NCBI RefSeq assembly: GCF_017939625.1
Contig: NZ_JAGKTC010000002.1
Span: forward strand, 797,592 to 861,591
DNA length: 64,000 bases
From: Pseudoxanthomonas helianthi
GTDB lineage: Bacteria > Pseudomonadota > Gammaproteobacteria > Xanthomonadales > Xanthomonadaceae
Reading direction: 5' to 3'
Shown here: piece by piece, positions 42,373 to 50,939 of the stretch
How the letters are laid out: the number at the start of each line of letters is the position of its first letter
How positions within the stretch are numbered: the first letter of the stretch is position 1
Translations under genes and position numbers: made by a program
The notes under the pieces: model-generated
The model's database searches: none
Told to the model about the DNA's origin: nothing
The model's input: only the letters and a program-made list of their open reading frames with translations

Positions 42373-43770
42373 ATGCGAATCACTCGACGCAATTTTGTCG
42401 GCGGGACGCTAGTGCTGGCCAGTCTCCCTTTCTGGGCGCGCGCCGTCGATAGCGCGCCGGCGACCGCCAAACAATGGCTCGATCTATGGCTCGAGGCGTT
42501 CAACAGCCCCCGCGCTTCGGCCTACGCCGAATTCGTGCGCGCGTATCTCCCGGCGCTCCTCCGGTACGTCGACGACGATCTTGCCGTACGCGAAGCGAGC
42601 GGTGGCTTCGTGCTTTTGAGAAGCGAGGAGACCGGGCCGCACGAGATCACGGCCTGGGTCCGCGATCGCAACTGGGATCGGTTCTCGAAAGTCCTGCTGA
42701 CGACCAGAGACGGGCATATCGACGATCTGTCGTTTTCCGGCGCGCCGACACCGGCCGATTTCAAGGTACGGCGGCTCGGCGAGCGGGACGCGCTCGGCGA
42801 GCTTCGCAGCAAGCTTCGCGCCGAAGCGGCGGGCGGCCGCTTTTCCGGTGCCGTGCTCGTCGCGAAGAACGGAACCGTTCTCTTTCGCGAAGCCTATGGT
42901 GCGCGCACCGCGACGTCAGCGCTCGCGACGAAACCGGATACCCGCTTTTGCCTCGGCTCGATGGGCAAGATGTTCACGGCCGTCGCAGTGCTTCAGCTGA
43001 TCCAGAAAGGCGAGTTGCATCTGACGGATACGATCAAGGCGTTGCTGCCGAAATATCCCGATACGCCGCTCGCCCGGCAAGTGACCGTGGAGCATCTCCT
43101 GACGCACAGCGGCGGCACCGGCGATTTCTTCGGACCCGAGTACGACGCGCATCAGGCCGAGCTGCGCACGCCGTCCGACTTCATTCGTCGGTTCGGAAAC
43201 CGCGAGCCCGCGTTCGCGCCGGGATCGCGATGGGGCTACAGCAATTTCGGTTTCATCGTGCTCGGCGCAATCGTCGAGCAGGTTTCCGGAACGACGTGGG
43301 ACGATTATCAGAAGACGCACGTCTTCCGTATCGCGGGCATGACGTCGACGTCGCCGCTCGCGTCCGACGGCGAAACCGCCGAGCCTTGCACGGGCGCAGC
43401 CGGCACCGGCCTCAAGGCGCTGCCATATTACGTCGGCCTCCCGGCGGGCGGCGGTTACTCGACACTGGACGATCTCCACCGTTTCGGCACGGCGCTGCGC
43501 GAGATGAGATTGCTCGACGCGGCGCATCTTGATCTTTTGACGCGCGCGCGCATTGCAGCGGGCAATGCGCAGTGGTCGCTCGGCCTTCGCGTTGCGATGC
43601 GCAACGGCGCATCGTGGTACGGCCATGGCGGAAGCGCGCCGGGGGTCAATGCCGACTACGCGATCTTTCGATCAGGCTACGAGACGATCGTGCTGTCCAA
43701 TCGCGGCCATCCGCATGCAGTCAACGTCGCGGACTTCATCGGCGCGCGGTTGCCGCTTCCTGGGTCGTAG
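42373..43770 (+). CDS. Exported serine hydrolase, class C beta-lactamase-like
   Basis: 465 residues from ATG 42373, which has GGAG six bases upstream; the ATG at 42361 would place GGAG inside the gene. A Tat-type signal MRITRRNFVGGTLVLASLPFW is followed by about 120 residues without a recognised domain, then a beta-lactamase/esterase domain with S196-M-G-K199, Y289-S-N and GHGGSAPG, the three catalytic motifs. It could be an esterase, peptidase or D-amino acid enzyme. Control by the divergent MarR gene is likely. By eye the codon choice of this pair (many CGA, TCG and ACG codons) differs from its neighbours. Confidence 0.85.
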   Translation: MRITRRNFVGGTLVLASLPFWARAVDSAPATAKQWLDLWLEAFNSPRASAYAEFVRAYLPALLRYVDDDLAVREASGGFVLLRSEETGPHEITAWVRDRNWDRFSKVLLTTRDGHIDDLSFSGAPTPADFKVRRLGERDALGELRSKLRAEAAGGRFSGAVLVAKNGTVLFREAYGARTATSALATKPDTRFCLGSMGKMFTAVAVLQLIQKGELHLTDTIKALLPKYPDTPLARQVTVEHLLTHSGGTGDFFGPEYDAHQAELRTPSDFIRRFGNREPAFAPGSRWGYSNFGFIVLGAIVEQVSGTTWDDYQKTHVFRIAGMTSTSPLASDGETAEPCTGAAGTGLKALPYYVGLPAGGGYSTLDDLHRFGTALREMRLLDAAHLDLLTRARIAAGNAQWSLGLRVAMRNGASWYGHGGSAPGVNADYAIFRSGYETIVLSNRGHPHAVNVADFIGARLPLPGS

Positions 43771-43791
43771 GGCGGAACCCGCGAAGCGGAT

Positions 43792-43818
43792 CCCGCCGGA
43801 TTGATCCAATCCGGCGGG
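43792..43818. terminator. Perfect hairpin after the serine hydrolase
   Basis: A 12-bp perfect stem CCCGCCGGATTG/CAATCCGGCGGG with a 3-nt loop, 21 bp after the stop. It lacks a T-tract. It belongs to a common GTAGGGCGGAACCCGC-type repeat and may act as a processing or termination hairpin. Confidence 0.5.
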
Positions 43819-44000
43819 GACCAGCCGGGGTTTCGTTCCAGCTCCAATTTCTGCCCCGGCGGCGGCACGCCGACCGGCCCGGTAACCAACGGCGCGGGCT
43901 AGCAGGAATAGCGGTGCAGCTACGACGGCGAGAACCGGGTGCGGGTGGTGCACGAAAGCGGACCGATGGCCAGATCCAGGTGGCCAACAACGGCGTCAGC
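43819..44000 (+). pseudogene. Decayed coding fragment of unknown gene
   Basis: In the frame beginning at 43819 the translation is protein-like (SSSNFCPGGGTPTGPVTNG, then RCSYDGENRVRVVHES) but has TAG stops at 43900 and 43909. No start is present. It looks like the remnant of a small secreted or repeat-associated protein. The remaining space up to the GH3 gene holds a LacI-type operator and nothing else recognised. Confidence 0.45.
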
Positions 44001-44102
44001 TCCGATATTTGTCCGGCATTTCCACTGTCATAACGGAGATTGGCGGGCAAATACGACTTGGCCCGCCAGCGAGCCGTATCGTCCGCCCTTCCCACGGCGC
44101 CA

Positions 44103-44116
44103 TGAAAACGTTTACA
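44103..44116. promoter_or_regulatory. LacI-type operator before GH3 gene
   Basis: TGAAAACGTTTACA has the centre CG and arms of the operators at 46596, 47709 and 52538. It is 34 bp before the GH3 start. Confidence 0.7.
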
Positions 44117-44149
44117 TTCCCGCCCTGAAGCCAAAACTGCGGAGGGGCA

Positions 44150-46456
44150 GTGAACAACCAGAACCATCCCGCGCACGCGCGGCGCCTGCGTGCGCTTGCC
44201 GTCGCGCTTTCCGCCAGCCTGCTGACTGCCACGGCCGGGCTGGCCGTCGCCGACACGCCCAAGGCCGCATCCAAGGCCGGGGCCCGCGACGAAGCCGCCT
44301 TCATCGAAGCCCTGCTGGGCAAGATGACCCTCGAAGAAAAGCTCGGCCAGCTCAACCAGCCCCCCGGTCCCGACAACCGCACCGGCCCGCAGGCCGAAGC
44401 CGGCGGCCTCGACCAGGTGCGCCGCAGCGAAGTCGGCTCGTTCCTCGGCCTGCACGGCGCCGCGCGTACTTGCCAATACCAGAAGGTCGCGGTCGAGGAA
44501 TCGCGGCTCGGCATCCCGCTGCTGTTCGCCGGCGATGTGATCCACGGCTTCCGCACCATCTTCCCGCAATCGATTGGTGAGGCGGCCACCTTCAACCCGG
44601 CGGCCGTGGAGAAGTCCGCGCGCATCGCAGCGATCGAAGCCACTGCGCACGGTTTCCATTGGACCTTCGCGCCGATGGTCGACATCGCCCGCGATCCGCG
44701 CTGGGGCCGCATGTCGGAAGGCTCCGGCGAAGATGTTTATCTCGGCAACGTGCTGGCGCGCGCACGGGTGCGGGGCTTCCAGGGCGACCTGAAGCGCGAC
44801 GACGAAATGCTGGCCACAGCCAAACACTTCGTCGCCTACGGCGCCGCCGAGGCCGGCCGCGACTACAACGTCGCCGACATGTCCGAACGCACCTTGCGCG
44901 AAGTGTATCTGCCGCCGTTCCAGGCCGCGGTCGATGCCGGCGTGCAGACGGTGATGGCCTCGTTCAACGAAGTCGGCGGCGTGCCGATGCATGCCAACGG
45001 GCCGTTGATCAACGGCGTGTTGCGCAAGGAATGGGGCTTCGACGGCCTGGTGGTCAGCGATTACACCGGCGTATGGGAACTGGAAAAGCACGGCATCGCC
45101 GCGGACGACACCGCCGCCGGCATCCTCGCGCTGGACGCGGGCGTCGACATCGACATGGTCAGCGACATCTATCGCAAGTCGCTGCCGGCGGCGGTGCGTG
45201 CCGGCAAACTGTCGCAGAAGACCGTGGACGAAGCCGTGCGCCGGGTGCTGCGGTTGAAGTACAAGCTGGGCCTGTTCGACGATCCGTATCGCTTCTGCAA
45301 CGTCGAACGCGAGCAGGCGCGCACGCTGACCCCCGAATTCCGCCAGGCCGCGCGCGAGGTCGCGCGCGAGTCGCTGGTGCTGCTGAAGAACGAAGGCAAT
45401 GCGCTGCCGCTGGCCAAGGGCAAGCTGCGCAAGCTGGCGGTGATCGGCCCGCTGGCCGATTCGCATCCCGACATGCTCGGCAACTGGGCCGGCGATGGCC
45501 GCCCGGAAGACACGGTGACGCCGCTGCAGGGCCTGCGCACGGCGCTGGGCTCGGCCACGCAGGTGAGTTATGCGAAGGGCGCCAGCATCGACGGCAAGGA
45601 CACGTCCGGCTTCGCGGATGCCGTGGCCGCAGCGCGCAACGCCGATGCGGTCGTGATGTTCATCGGCGAATCCGCGGCGATGAGCGGCGAGGCCAGCAGT
45701 CGTACCGACATCGGTTTGCCCGGCGTGCAGCAGCAATTGGTCGAAGCGGTTAAAGCCGCCGGCAAGCCGGTCGTCGCGGTGGTGTTCAGCGGTCGCGCGC
45801 TGACCATCGAACCGCTGTCGAAGACCGTGCCGGCGATAGTCGCTGCGTGGTTCCCCGGCGTGGAAGCGGGCAACGCCATCGCCGATGTGTTGCTGGGCGA
45901 CTACAACCCGGCTGGCCGCCTGCCGGTGACCTTCCCGCGCAGCGTCGGGCAGATACCGCTCTACTACGATCACAAGAACACCGGTCGCCCGATCCGGATC
46001 AATCCGGATGGCAAGGAAGAGAAGTACACCTCGCGCTACCTCGATTCGCCGAACACGCCGCTGTATCCGTTCGGCTGGGGCCTCAGCTACACCACGTTCC
46101 GCTACGACGCGCCGAAGCCGAAGCTGGCGAAGATCGGCGCCGGCGACACCCAGCAGGTGGCCGTCACCGTGACCAACACGGGTACGCGCGCCGGCGACGA
46201 AGTGGTGCAGTTGTACGTGCGCGACGACGTGTCCAGCGTGACCCGCCCGCTGCGCCAACTGCGCGGCTTCCAGCGCGTGCACCTGAAGCCAGGCGAATCG
46301 AAGACGCTGGATTTCACGCTCAAGCCGGATGACCTGGCGTTCCTCGGACTGGACATGCGCAAGCGTGTCGAGCCGGGCACGTTCATTGTGTTCGCCGGCG
46401 GCAGTTCCGATGCGAGCCAGCAGGCGCAGTTCGAGGTAGTGGCCCAGGGGCGCTGA
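44150..46456 (+). CDS. GH3 beta-glucosidase, periplasmic (BglX-like)
   Basis: 768 residues beginning at GTG behind GGAGGGG. The signal peptide is about residues 1-35 (ALAVALSASLLTATAGLAVAD). The GH3 catalytic barrel has the nucleophile Asp304 in GLVVSDYTGVW. The second alpha/beta domain includes KLRKLAVIGPLADSHPDMLGNW, and a C-terminal fibronectin-like domain ends the protein. It should remove glucose from beta-linked oligosaccharides, in this locus perhaps sophoro-oligosaccharides. A LacI-type operator is upstream and the lacI gene is the next gene. Confidence 0.92.
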   Translation: MNNQNHPAHARRLRALAVALSASLLTATAGLAVADTPKAASKAGARDEAAFIEALLGKMTLEEKLGQLNQPPGPDNRTGPQAEAGGLDQVRRSEVGSFLGLHGAARTCQYQKVAVEESRLGIPLLFAGDVIHGFRTIFPQSIGEAATFNPAAVEKSARIAAIEATAHGFHWTFAPMVDIARDPRWGRMSEGSGEDVYLGNVLARARVRGFQGDLKRDDEMLATAKHFVAYGAAEAGRDYNVADMSERTLREVYLPPFQAAVDAGVQTVMASFNEVGGVPMHANGPLINGVLRKEWGFDGLVVSDYTGVWELEKHGIAADDTAAGILALDAGVDIDMVSDIYRKSLPAAVRAGKLSQKTVDEAVRRVLRLKYKLGLFDDPYRFCNVEREQARTLTPEFRQAAREVARESLVLLKNEGNALPLAKGKLRKLAVIGPLADSHPDMLGNWAGDGRPEDTVTPLQGLRTALGSATQVSYAKGASIDGKDTSGFADAVAAARNADAVVMFIGESAAMSGEASSRTDIGLPGVQQQLVEAVKAAGKPVVAVVFSGRALTIEPLSKTVPAIVAAWFPGVEAGNAIADVLLGDYNPAGRLPVTFPRSVGQIPLYYDHKNTGRPIRINPDGKEEKYTSRYLDSPNTPLYPFGWGLSYTTFRYDAPKPKLAKIGAGDTQQVAVTVTNTGTRAGDEVVQLYVRDDVSSVTRPLRQLRGFQRVHLKPGESKTLDFTLKPDDLAFLGLDMRKRVEPGTFIVFAGGSSDASQQAQFEVVAQGR

Positions 46457-46595
46457 TCCTCGGCCTTGGGCCGAGGTGTGCGCCGCGAATCGCAAGATGC
46501 TGCGGCGCAACAGTTTTTCATCTTGATTTCATCGCCTAAGTAACTGAAATAACTTATGTTGCTGGTGCACATAACGAGGGCTTTACATCTGGATT

Positions 46596-46609
46596 TGTAA
46601 ACGATTACA
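46596..46609. promoter_or_regulatory. LacI-type operator before lacI gene
   Basis: TGTAAACGATTACA, the most symmetric of the four copies, is 44 bp before the lacI ATG and suggests autoregulation. Confidence 0.75.
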
Positions 46610-46652
46610 GTCCAGTCGGCGAATACGTATGCATCCCGCGGAGGGGCGGTCG

Positions 46653-47666
46653 ATGACACGAAGCAGGACCATCACCATCAAGGATGTCGCACGCGAGGCC
46701 GACGTATCGGTGGCCACCGTGTCGCGCGCGCTGAACGGCCACGACAACGTGGCCGAGCCGGTGCGCAAGCTGGTGCTGGAAACCGCTTCGCGCCTGCGCT
46801 ACCAGCCTCACGCCGCCGCGCGCAGCCTCAGCAGCCGGCGCACCCAGACCGTCGGCGTAGTCCTGCCGGACCTGTACGGCGAATTCTTCTCCGAACTGAT
46901 CCGCGGCATCGACCAGGTGGCGCGTGCGCACCGGCAGCACCTGCTGGTGTCCAGTTACCACGGCCATCCGGAAGAGCAGGGCGCCGCGTTGCGCGCGATG
47001 CGCGGTCGCGTCGACGGCTTGCTGGTGTTGTCGCCGTACGCCGATCGCCCCGGGTTCCTGACCGACAACCTGCCCGATTCATTGCCTGCCGTGCTGATCA
47101 ACACGCAGTTGCCGGAGTCCGGCTACCCCACGCTGAGCATCGACAACTATCGCGGCGCCACCGCGATGGTCGAGCACCTGGTCGAATCCGGGCACAAGCG
47201 CATCGCCTTCATCGGCGGTCCTGCCGACAACTTCGATGCGCGCGAGCGCGCCCGCGGTTACCGCGACGCGCTGGCGCGCCTGCTGCCGAAGCAGTCCCCG
47301 TGGGAACTGCCCGGCGATTTCGACGAGGCTTCGGGTTACGAAGCGGGACGCAAGGTGCTCGAAGCGGAAGTCCGGCCCGATGCCGTGTTCGCCGCCAACG
47401 ACATGATGGCGCTCGGTTGCCTGTACGCCTTCAACCAGGCCGGCGTACGCGTACCGGAAGACATCGCGCTGGCCGGTTTCGACGACATCCCGCTGGCGCG
47501 TTTCGTACACCCGCCGTTGACGACCATGCGGGTCAACATCGCCGAACTCGGCGGCATGGCGATGGGTCGCCTGCTGCAGGCCATCGAATCCGGCCCCGAT
47601 GCCGCCGCTCCGCAGTTGCTCACCCCTGAATTGATTGCACGCGATTCCAGCCTGGGAATTTCCTGA
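46653..47666 (+). CDS. LacI-family transcriptional regulator of the glucan locus
   Basis: 337 residues. The helix-turn-helix is ITIKDVAREADVSVATVSRALNGHDNVAEPVR, followed by the hinge helix PHAAARSLSSRRT and a periplasmic-binding-protein-like effector domain ending GGMAMGRLLQAI and RDSSLGIS. GAGGGG precedes the ATG. Four TGTAARCGATTACA-type sites surround this locus, including one before this gene. The inducer is probably a sugar from the glucan, but this is inference. Confidence 0.92.
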   Translation: MTRSRTITIKDVAREADVSVATVSRALNGHDNVAEPVRKLVLETASRLRYQPHAAARSLSSRRTQTVGVVLPDLYGEFFSELIRGIDQVARAHRQHLLVSSYHGHPEEQGAALRAMRGRVDGLLVLSPYADRPGFLTDNLPDSLPAVLINTQLPESGYPTLSIDNYRGATAMVEHLVESGHKRIAFIGGPADNFDARERARGYRDALARLLPKQSPWELPGDFDEASGYEAGRKVLEAEVRPDAVFAANDMMALGCLYAFNQAGVRVPEDIALAGFDDIPLARFVHPPLTTMRVNIAELGGMAMGRLLQAIESGPDAAAPQLLTPELIARDSSLGIS

Positions 47667-47708
47667 CCCCGCAGGATGCGCCGATTGAAGCCTTTCCACG
47701 CGTTCCGA

Positions 47709-47722
47709 TGTAAACGATTTCA
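47709..47722. promoter_or_regulatory. LacI-type operator before TonB receptor gene
   Basis: TGTAAACGATTTCA differs from the 46596 copy at one position. It is 56 bp before the receptor start. Confidence 0.7.
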
Positions 47723-47777
47723 AACCAAAAACCAGAACGTTTTACCCATTGATCGAAACCCTCGGGAGGGGGAGACC

Positions 47778-50700
47778 ATGAAGCACAAGACATCGCACCG
47801 CCGCCCCACGCGCAAGCTGCTCACCTGCGCGCTGGCCAGTTGCCTGATGCTGAGCGCGCCGGCGTTCGCGCAGTCGTCGAACGCGACGCTGCGTGGCGTA
47901 GTCTCCGGAGCGGGTGCCGGAACCGAGGTGACGGCGACCAACGTGCAGACTGGCTCTACGCGCACCACCCAAACCGCCGCCAACGGTAGTTATTCGCTGG
48001 TCGGCTTGCCGCCCGGCACCTACACCGTCCGGTCCGGCGGCAGCGAACAGACCGTTACCTTGTCGGTAGCCTCGACGTCCACCTTGAATCTGAGTGCCGG
48101 TGGGGCCGCGCCGACGCCAAGAGGCGAGGCGACCAATCTCGACACAGTGGTCGTTACCGCGCCGGTACTGAAGGACGTGAAGACCTCCGAAGTCGGCACC
48201 ACGGTGTCCCTGCGCCAGATCGAGCAGCTTCCGCAGGCGACGCGCAACTTCCTCGAATTCGCCGATACCGTGCCCGGCATGGCCTTCGAGATGGATGCGC
48301 AGGGCCACACCAGCCTGCGCGGCGGCGCCACCAACAGCTCGTCCGGCAACCTTTACATCGATGGCGTCGGGCAGAAGAGCTACGTCAAGAGCGGCGGCAT
48401 CGCCGGCCAGAGCGACACTCAAGGCAACCCCTTTTCGCAGCTGGCGATCGGCGAATACAAGGTCATTACTTCCAACTACAAGGCCGAGTACGGCCAGATC
48501 AGCGGTGCCGCCGTCACCGCCGTGACCCGTTCGGGCACGAACAACTTCGAAGGCGAAGCCTTCTATCGTTTCACCAATCAGAGCATGCGCGAGAAGACCG
48601 CCAGCGAGTCGGCGCCGGGGCGCGACAAGTCCGACTCGCAGACCAAGGAATATGGCGCGGCGTTTGGCGGTCCGATCATCAAGGACAAGATGCACTTCTT
48701 CGTGGCCTACGAGGCCAAGGAAAATGTCGTGCCACGCACGGTGACGCCGGGTTCCGCGGCCGCCAACTGGGTGCAATACCTTCCGAGCAATGTGCAATCG
48801 GTATTCGGTCCCGTCAGTCAGCCGTTCGATGAAGATCTGTACTTCGCCAAGATCGACTGGGATATCGGTGAGAACGATCGAGTCGAACTGAGTGCCCAGG
48901 TGCGCGACGAGACCCAGGTTGATGACATCGGAAATCAGAGAGCGGCCGACCATGGGCGCGACTTCATCAACAAGGACACCCGCTCGACCTTGCGTTGGAT
49001 GCACTACGCCAACGCATGGACCAACGAGCTGATCGCCACGACGGAGAATTCAAAATACAACCCGAACCCGATGAGCATTGGCAACGGTATCAAATACATC
49101 GTTGTCGACCAGGTCAGGCCGGACAGTGAAGAAACCATTGTGGAAACCGGTCCTTCCAGCGGTTTCGATGCGCAGGACAAGAAACAGAAGGGCTGGTCGA
49201 TCTCCGATAATCTGACTTTCAACAGCTTCCGCTGGCATGGCGACCACACGATCAAGGTGGGCGCAAGTTACAAGGCGATCAAGCTGTCGTCGGTGGACGC
49301 TCTGGCCGTCAATCCGCAATTCAGCTACAACGTCACGCCGGATGGCGTCGCCGATGTGCCCTTCAAGGTCAACTTCACTTCTCCGTTCAACGTGCCGGGG
49401 CAAACCGCCAGCGTGGTGTCGCATGCGAAGCAGTACGGATTCTTCATCCAGGACGATTGGGCGGTCAACGACAAGTTGATACTCAATATCGGCGTTCGGT
49501 GGGATTACGAAAAGAACCCCGCCTATACCAATTTCGTCACGTCCCAGGACTTCGTCGCTGCGCTGTACGGCGATGATCCGGATATCGCCGGCGTGCAGCC
49601 TTGGGCAAACAGGTTGGCCGCCAGCGGCATCGATCCGGCCGACTACATCAGCACCGGTCACAACCGCAAGGACTTCAAGGACGCCTGGGCGCCACGGCTC
49701 GGCTTCTCGTACGACCTGAACGCGGACGAGCAGCACGTGATCCATGGTGGCGCGGGGCGCTCGTACGATCGCAACCTGTTCGAGCAGATGTCGCTTGAGG
49801 TAAGCAAGGCTGCGTTGTCGCCGGTCGAGGTGGATTTCATCAATCCTGATACCGGGCAGTGCTATCGCCCCAACAATGGACGCCCCTGCGTCGCTTGGGA
49901 TCCGATCTACTTGAACGGACCGGACGCTTTGGCCGGGATTCCCGTTACCACGGGCAGCAAGGAGCTCTTCATGCTCCGCAACGACTTCAAGACGCCGTAT
50001 AGCGACCAATTCAGCGTTGGTATGTCGAATCAATTGGGTGATTGGCTTACCGACGTCACCGTGCAACACGTCATGAGTCACGACGGCTTGGTGTACACCC
50101 TGATTAATCGGTTTCCGGACGGTTCTTTCTTCCAGAACGGTGGACAACCCTGGGGCGAGCCGGTCCCCGGTTATGCAAATACCATTCTGGGTAGCAATGG
50201 CATCGAAACCCGCAATACGTCGCTGCTCGTTTCAGCTGAGAAGCCCTATACCAAAGCCTCCGGCTGGGGTTTGAGCATCGCCTATACCCAGACCCATGCG
50301 CGCCACAACCGCAGTCTCAACGAGATCTACGCTTTCGACAAGGCCACCATCGAGCAATATCCCTTCATCAAGTCCGATGCCGCCCCTCGGCATCGTCTGG
50401 TTGCCGCGGGCTCGATCGATGGTTTCTGGGGCATTACCTTTGGCGCCAAGATCGTGCTGGAGACTCCGGAGGCGAGAAACAATATCTCCTGCTGGGGCCA
50501 GCAGAATCCCGATGGTTCCACCTGCACGCCGGTTGGCTTCTGGGTGCCCGGAACGGGCAAGTTCCTCATCGGTGGCGACATCTGGGGCTATCGGACGGTC
50601 GACTTCCAGGCGACGAAGGAGTTCAAGTTCGGCGATCGCTTCGCGCTGACCGCTCGCCTCAACCTGCTAAATGCCTTCGATTTCAAGAACTACAGTTCCT

Positions 50701-50819
50701 TCAATTACGACAGTTTCGGCTCGAACGGGGTTTACGATCCGCAAATCTCAGTCAACAAATACGGTGATATCCGATATGTGCCGCGGACCCTGACCTTCGA
50801 GCTTGGCTTGAAGTTCTAA
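47778..50819 (+). CDS. Oar-like TonB-dependent receptor with carboxypeptidase-regulatory-like domain
   Basis: 1013 residues. The signal peptide ends at AFAQ (residue about 33). A CarboxypepD_reg-like domain follows (ATLRGVVSGAG to STLNLSAGG), then a plug with LDTVVVTAPVLKDV, LYIDGVGQKSYVKSGGI and QISGAAVTAVTRSGTNNFEGEAFYRF, and a large barrel ending FELGLKF. This build is typical of Oar/SusC-like receptors of xanthomonads that import oligosaccharides. The start is the ATG behind GGGAGGGGGAG; the ORF's upstream part overlaps the operator. By eye the second half is less GC-rich than its neighbours. Confidence 0.92.
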   Translation: MKHKTSHRRPTRKLLTCALASCLMLSAPAFAQSSNATLRGVVSGAGAGTEVTATNVQTGSTRTTQTAANGSYSLVGLPPGTYTVRSGGSEQTVTLSVASTSTLNLSAGGAAPTPRGEATNLDTVVVTAPVLKDVKTSEVGTTVSLRQIEQLPQATRNFLEFADTVPGMAFEMDAQGHTSLRGGATNSSSGNLYIDGVGQKSYVKSGGIAGQSDTQGNPFSQLAIGEYKVITSNYKAEYGQISGAAVTAVTRSGTNNFEGEAFYRFTNQSMREKTASESAPGRDKSDSQTKEYGAAFGGPIIKDKMHFFVAYEAKENVVPRTVTPGSAAANWVQYLPSNVQSVFGPVSQPFDEDLYFAKIDWDIGENDRVELSAQVRDETQVDDIGNQRAADHGRDFINKDTRSTLRWMHYANAWTNELIATTENSKYNPNPMSIGNGIKYIVVDQVRPDSEETIVETGPSSGFDAQDKKQKGWSISDNLTFNSFRWHGDHTIKVGASYKAIKLSSVDALAVNPQFSYNVTPDGVADVPFKVNFTSPFNVPGQTASVVSHAKQYGFFIQDDWAVNDKLILNIGVRWDYEKNPAYTNFVTSQDFVAALYGDDPDIAGVQPWANRLAASGIDPADYISTGHNRKDFKDAWAPRLGFSYDLNADEQHVIHGGAGRSYDRNLFEQMSLEVSKAALSPVEVDFINPDTGQCYRPNNGRPCVAWDPIYLNGPDALAGIPVTTGSKELFMLRNDFKTPYSDQFSVGMSNQLGDWLTDVTVQHVMSHDGLVYTLINRFPDGSFFQNGGQPWGEPVPGYANTILGSNGIETRNTSLLVSAEKPYTKASGWGLSIAYTQTHARHNRSLNEIYAFDKATIEQYPFIKSDAAPRHRLVAAGSIDGFWGITFGAKIVLETPEARNNISCWGQQNPDGSTCTPVGFWVPGTGKFLIGGDIWGYRTVDFQATKEFKFGDRFALTARLNLLNAFDFKNYSSFNYDSFGSNGVYDPQISVNKYGDIRYVPRTLTFELGLKF

Positions 50820-50860
50820 CCCGCCCGAGGCTCGGCCCTGTCCCTAGCGCCAGCCGTAAA

Positions 50861-50886
50861 CGAACGGGGCCCTCAGGCCCCGTTCG
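50861..50886 (+). terminator. Terminator after the TonB receptor
   Basis: An 11-bp perfect stem CGAACGGGGCC/GGCCCCGTTCG with a CTCA loop and a TATTTGT tail. The halogenase start is 54 bp downstream. Confidence 0.75.
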
Positions 50887-50939
50887 TATTTGTCGGAGAA
50901 TCCTGGATCCGTTGAGCGTTTTACTCGGGCATCGAAGTC

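Noticed and set aside
43736-46510. A 924-codon minus-strand frame across the GH3 gene
   Set aside because: The sense strand encodes a full GH3 enzyme with a catalytic motif; the antisense product is low-complexity Arg/His/Gln/Val sequence.
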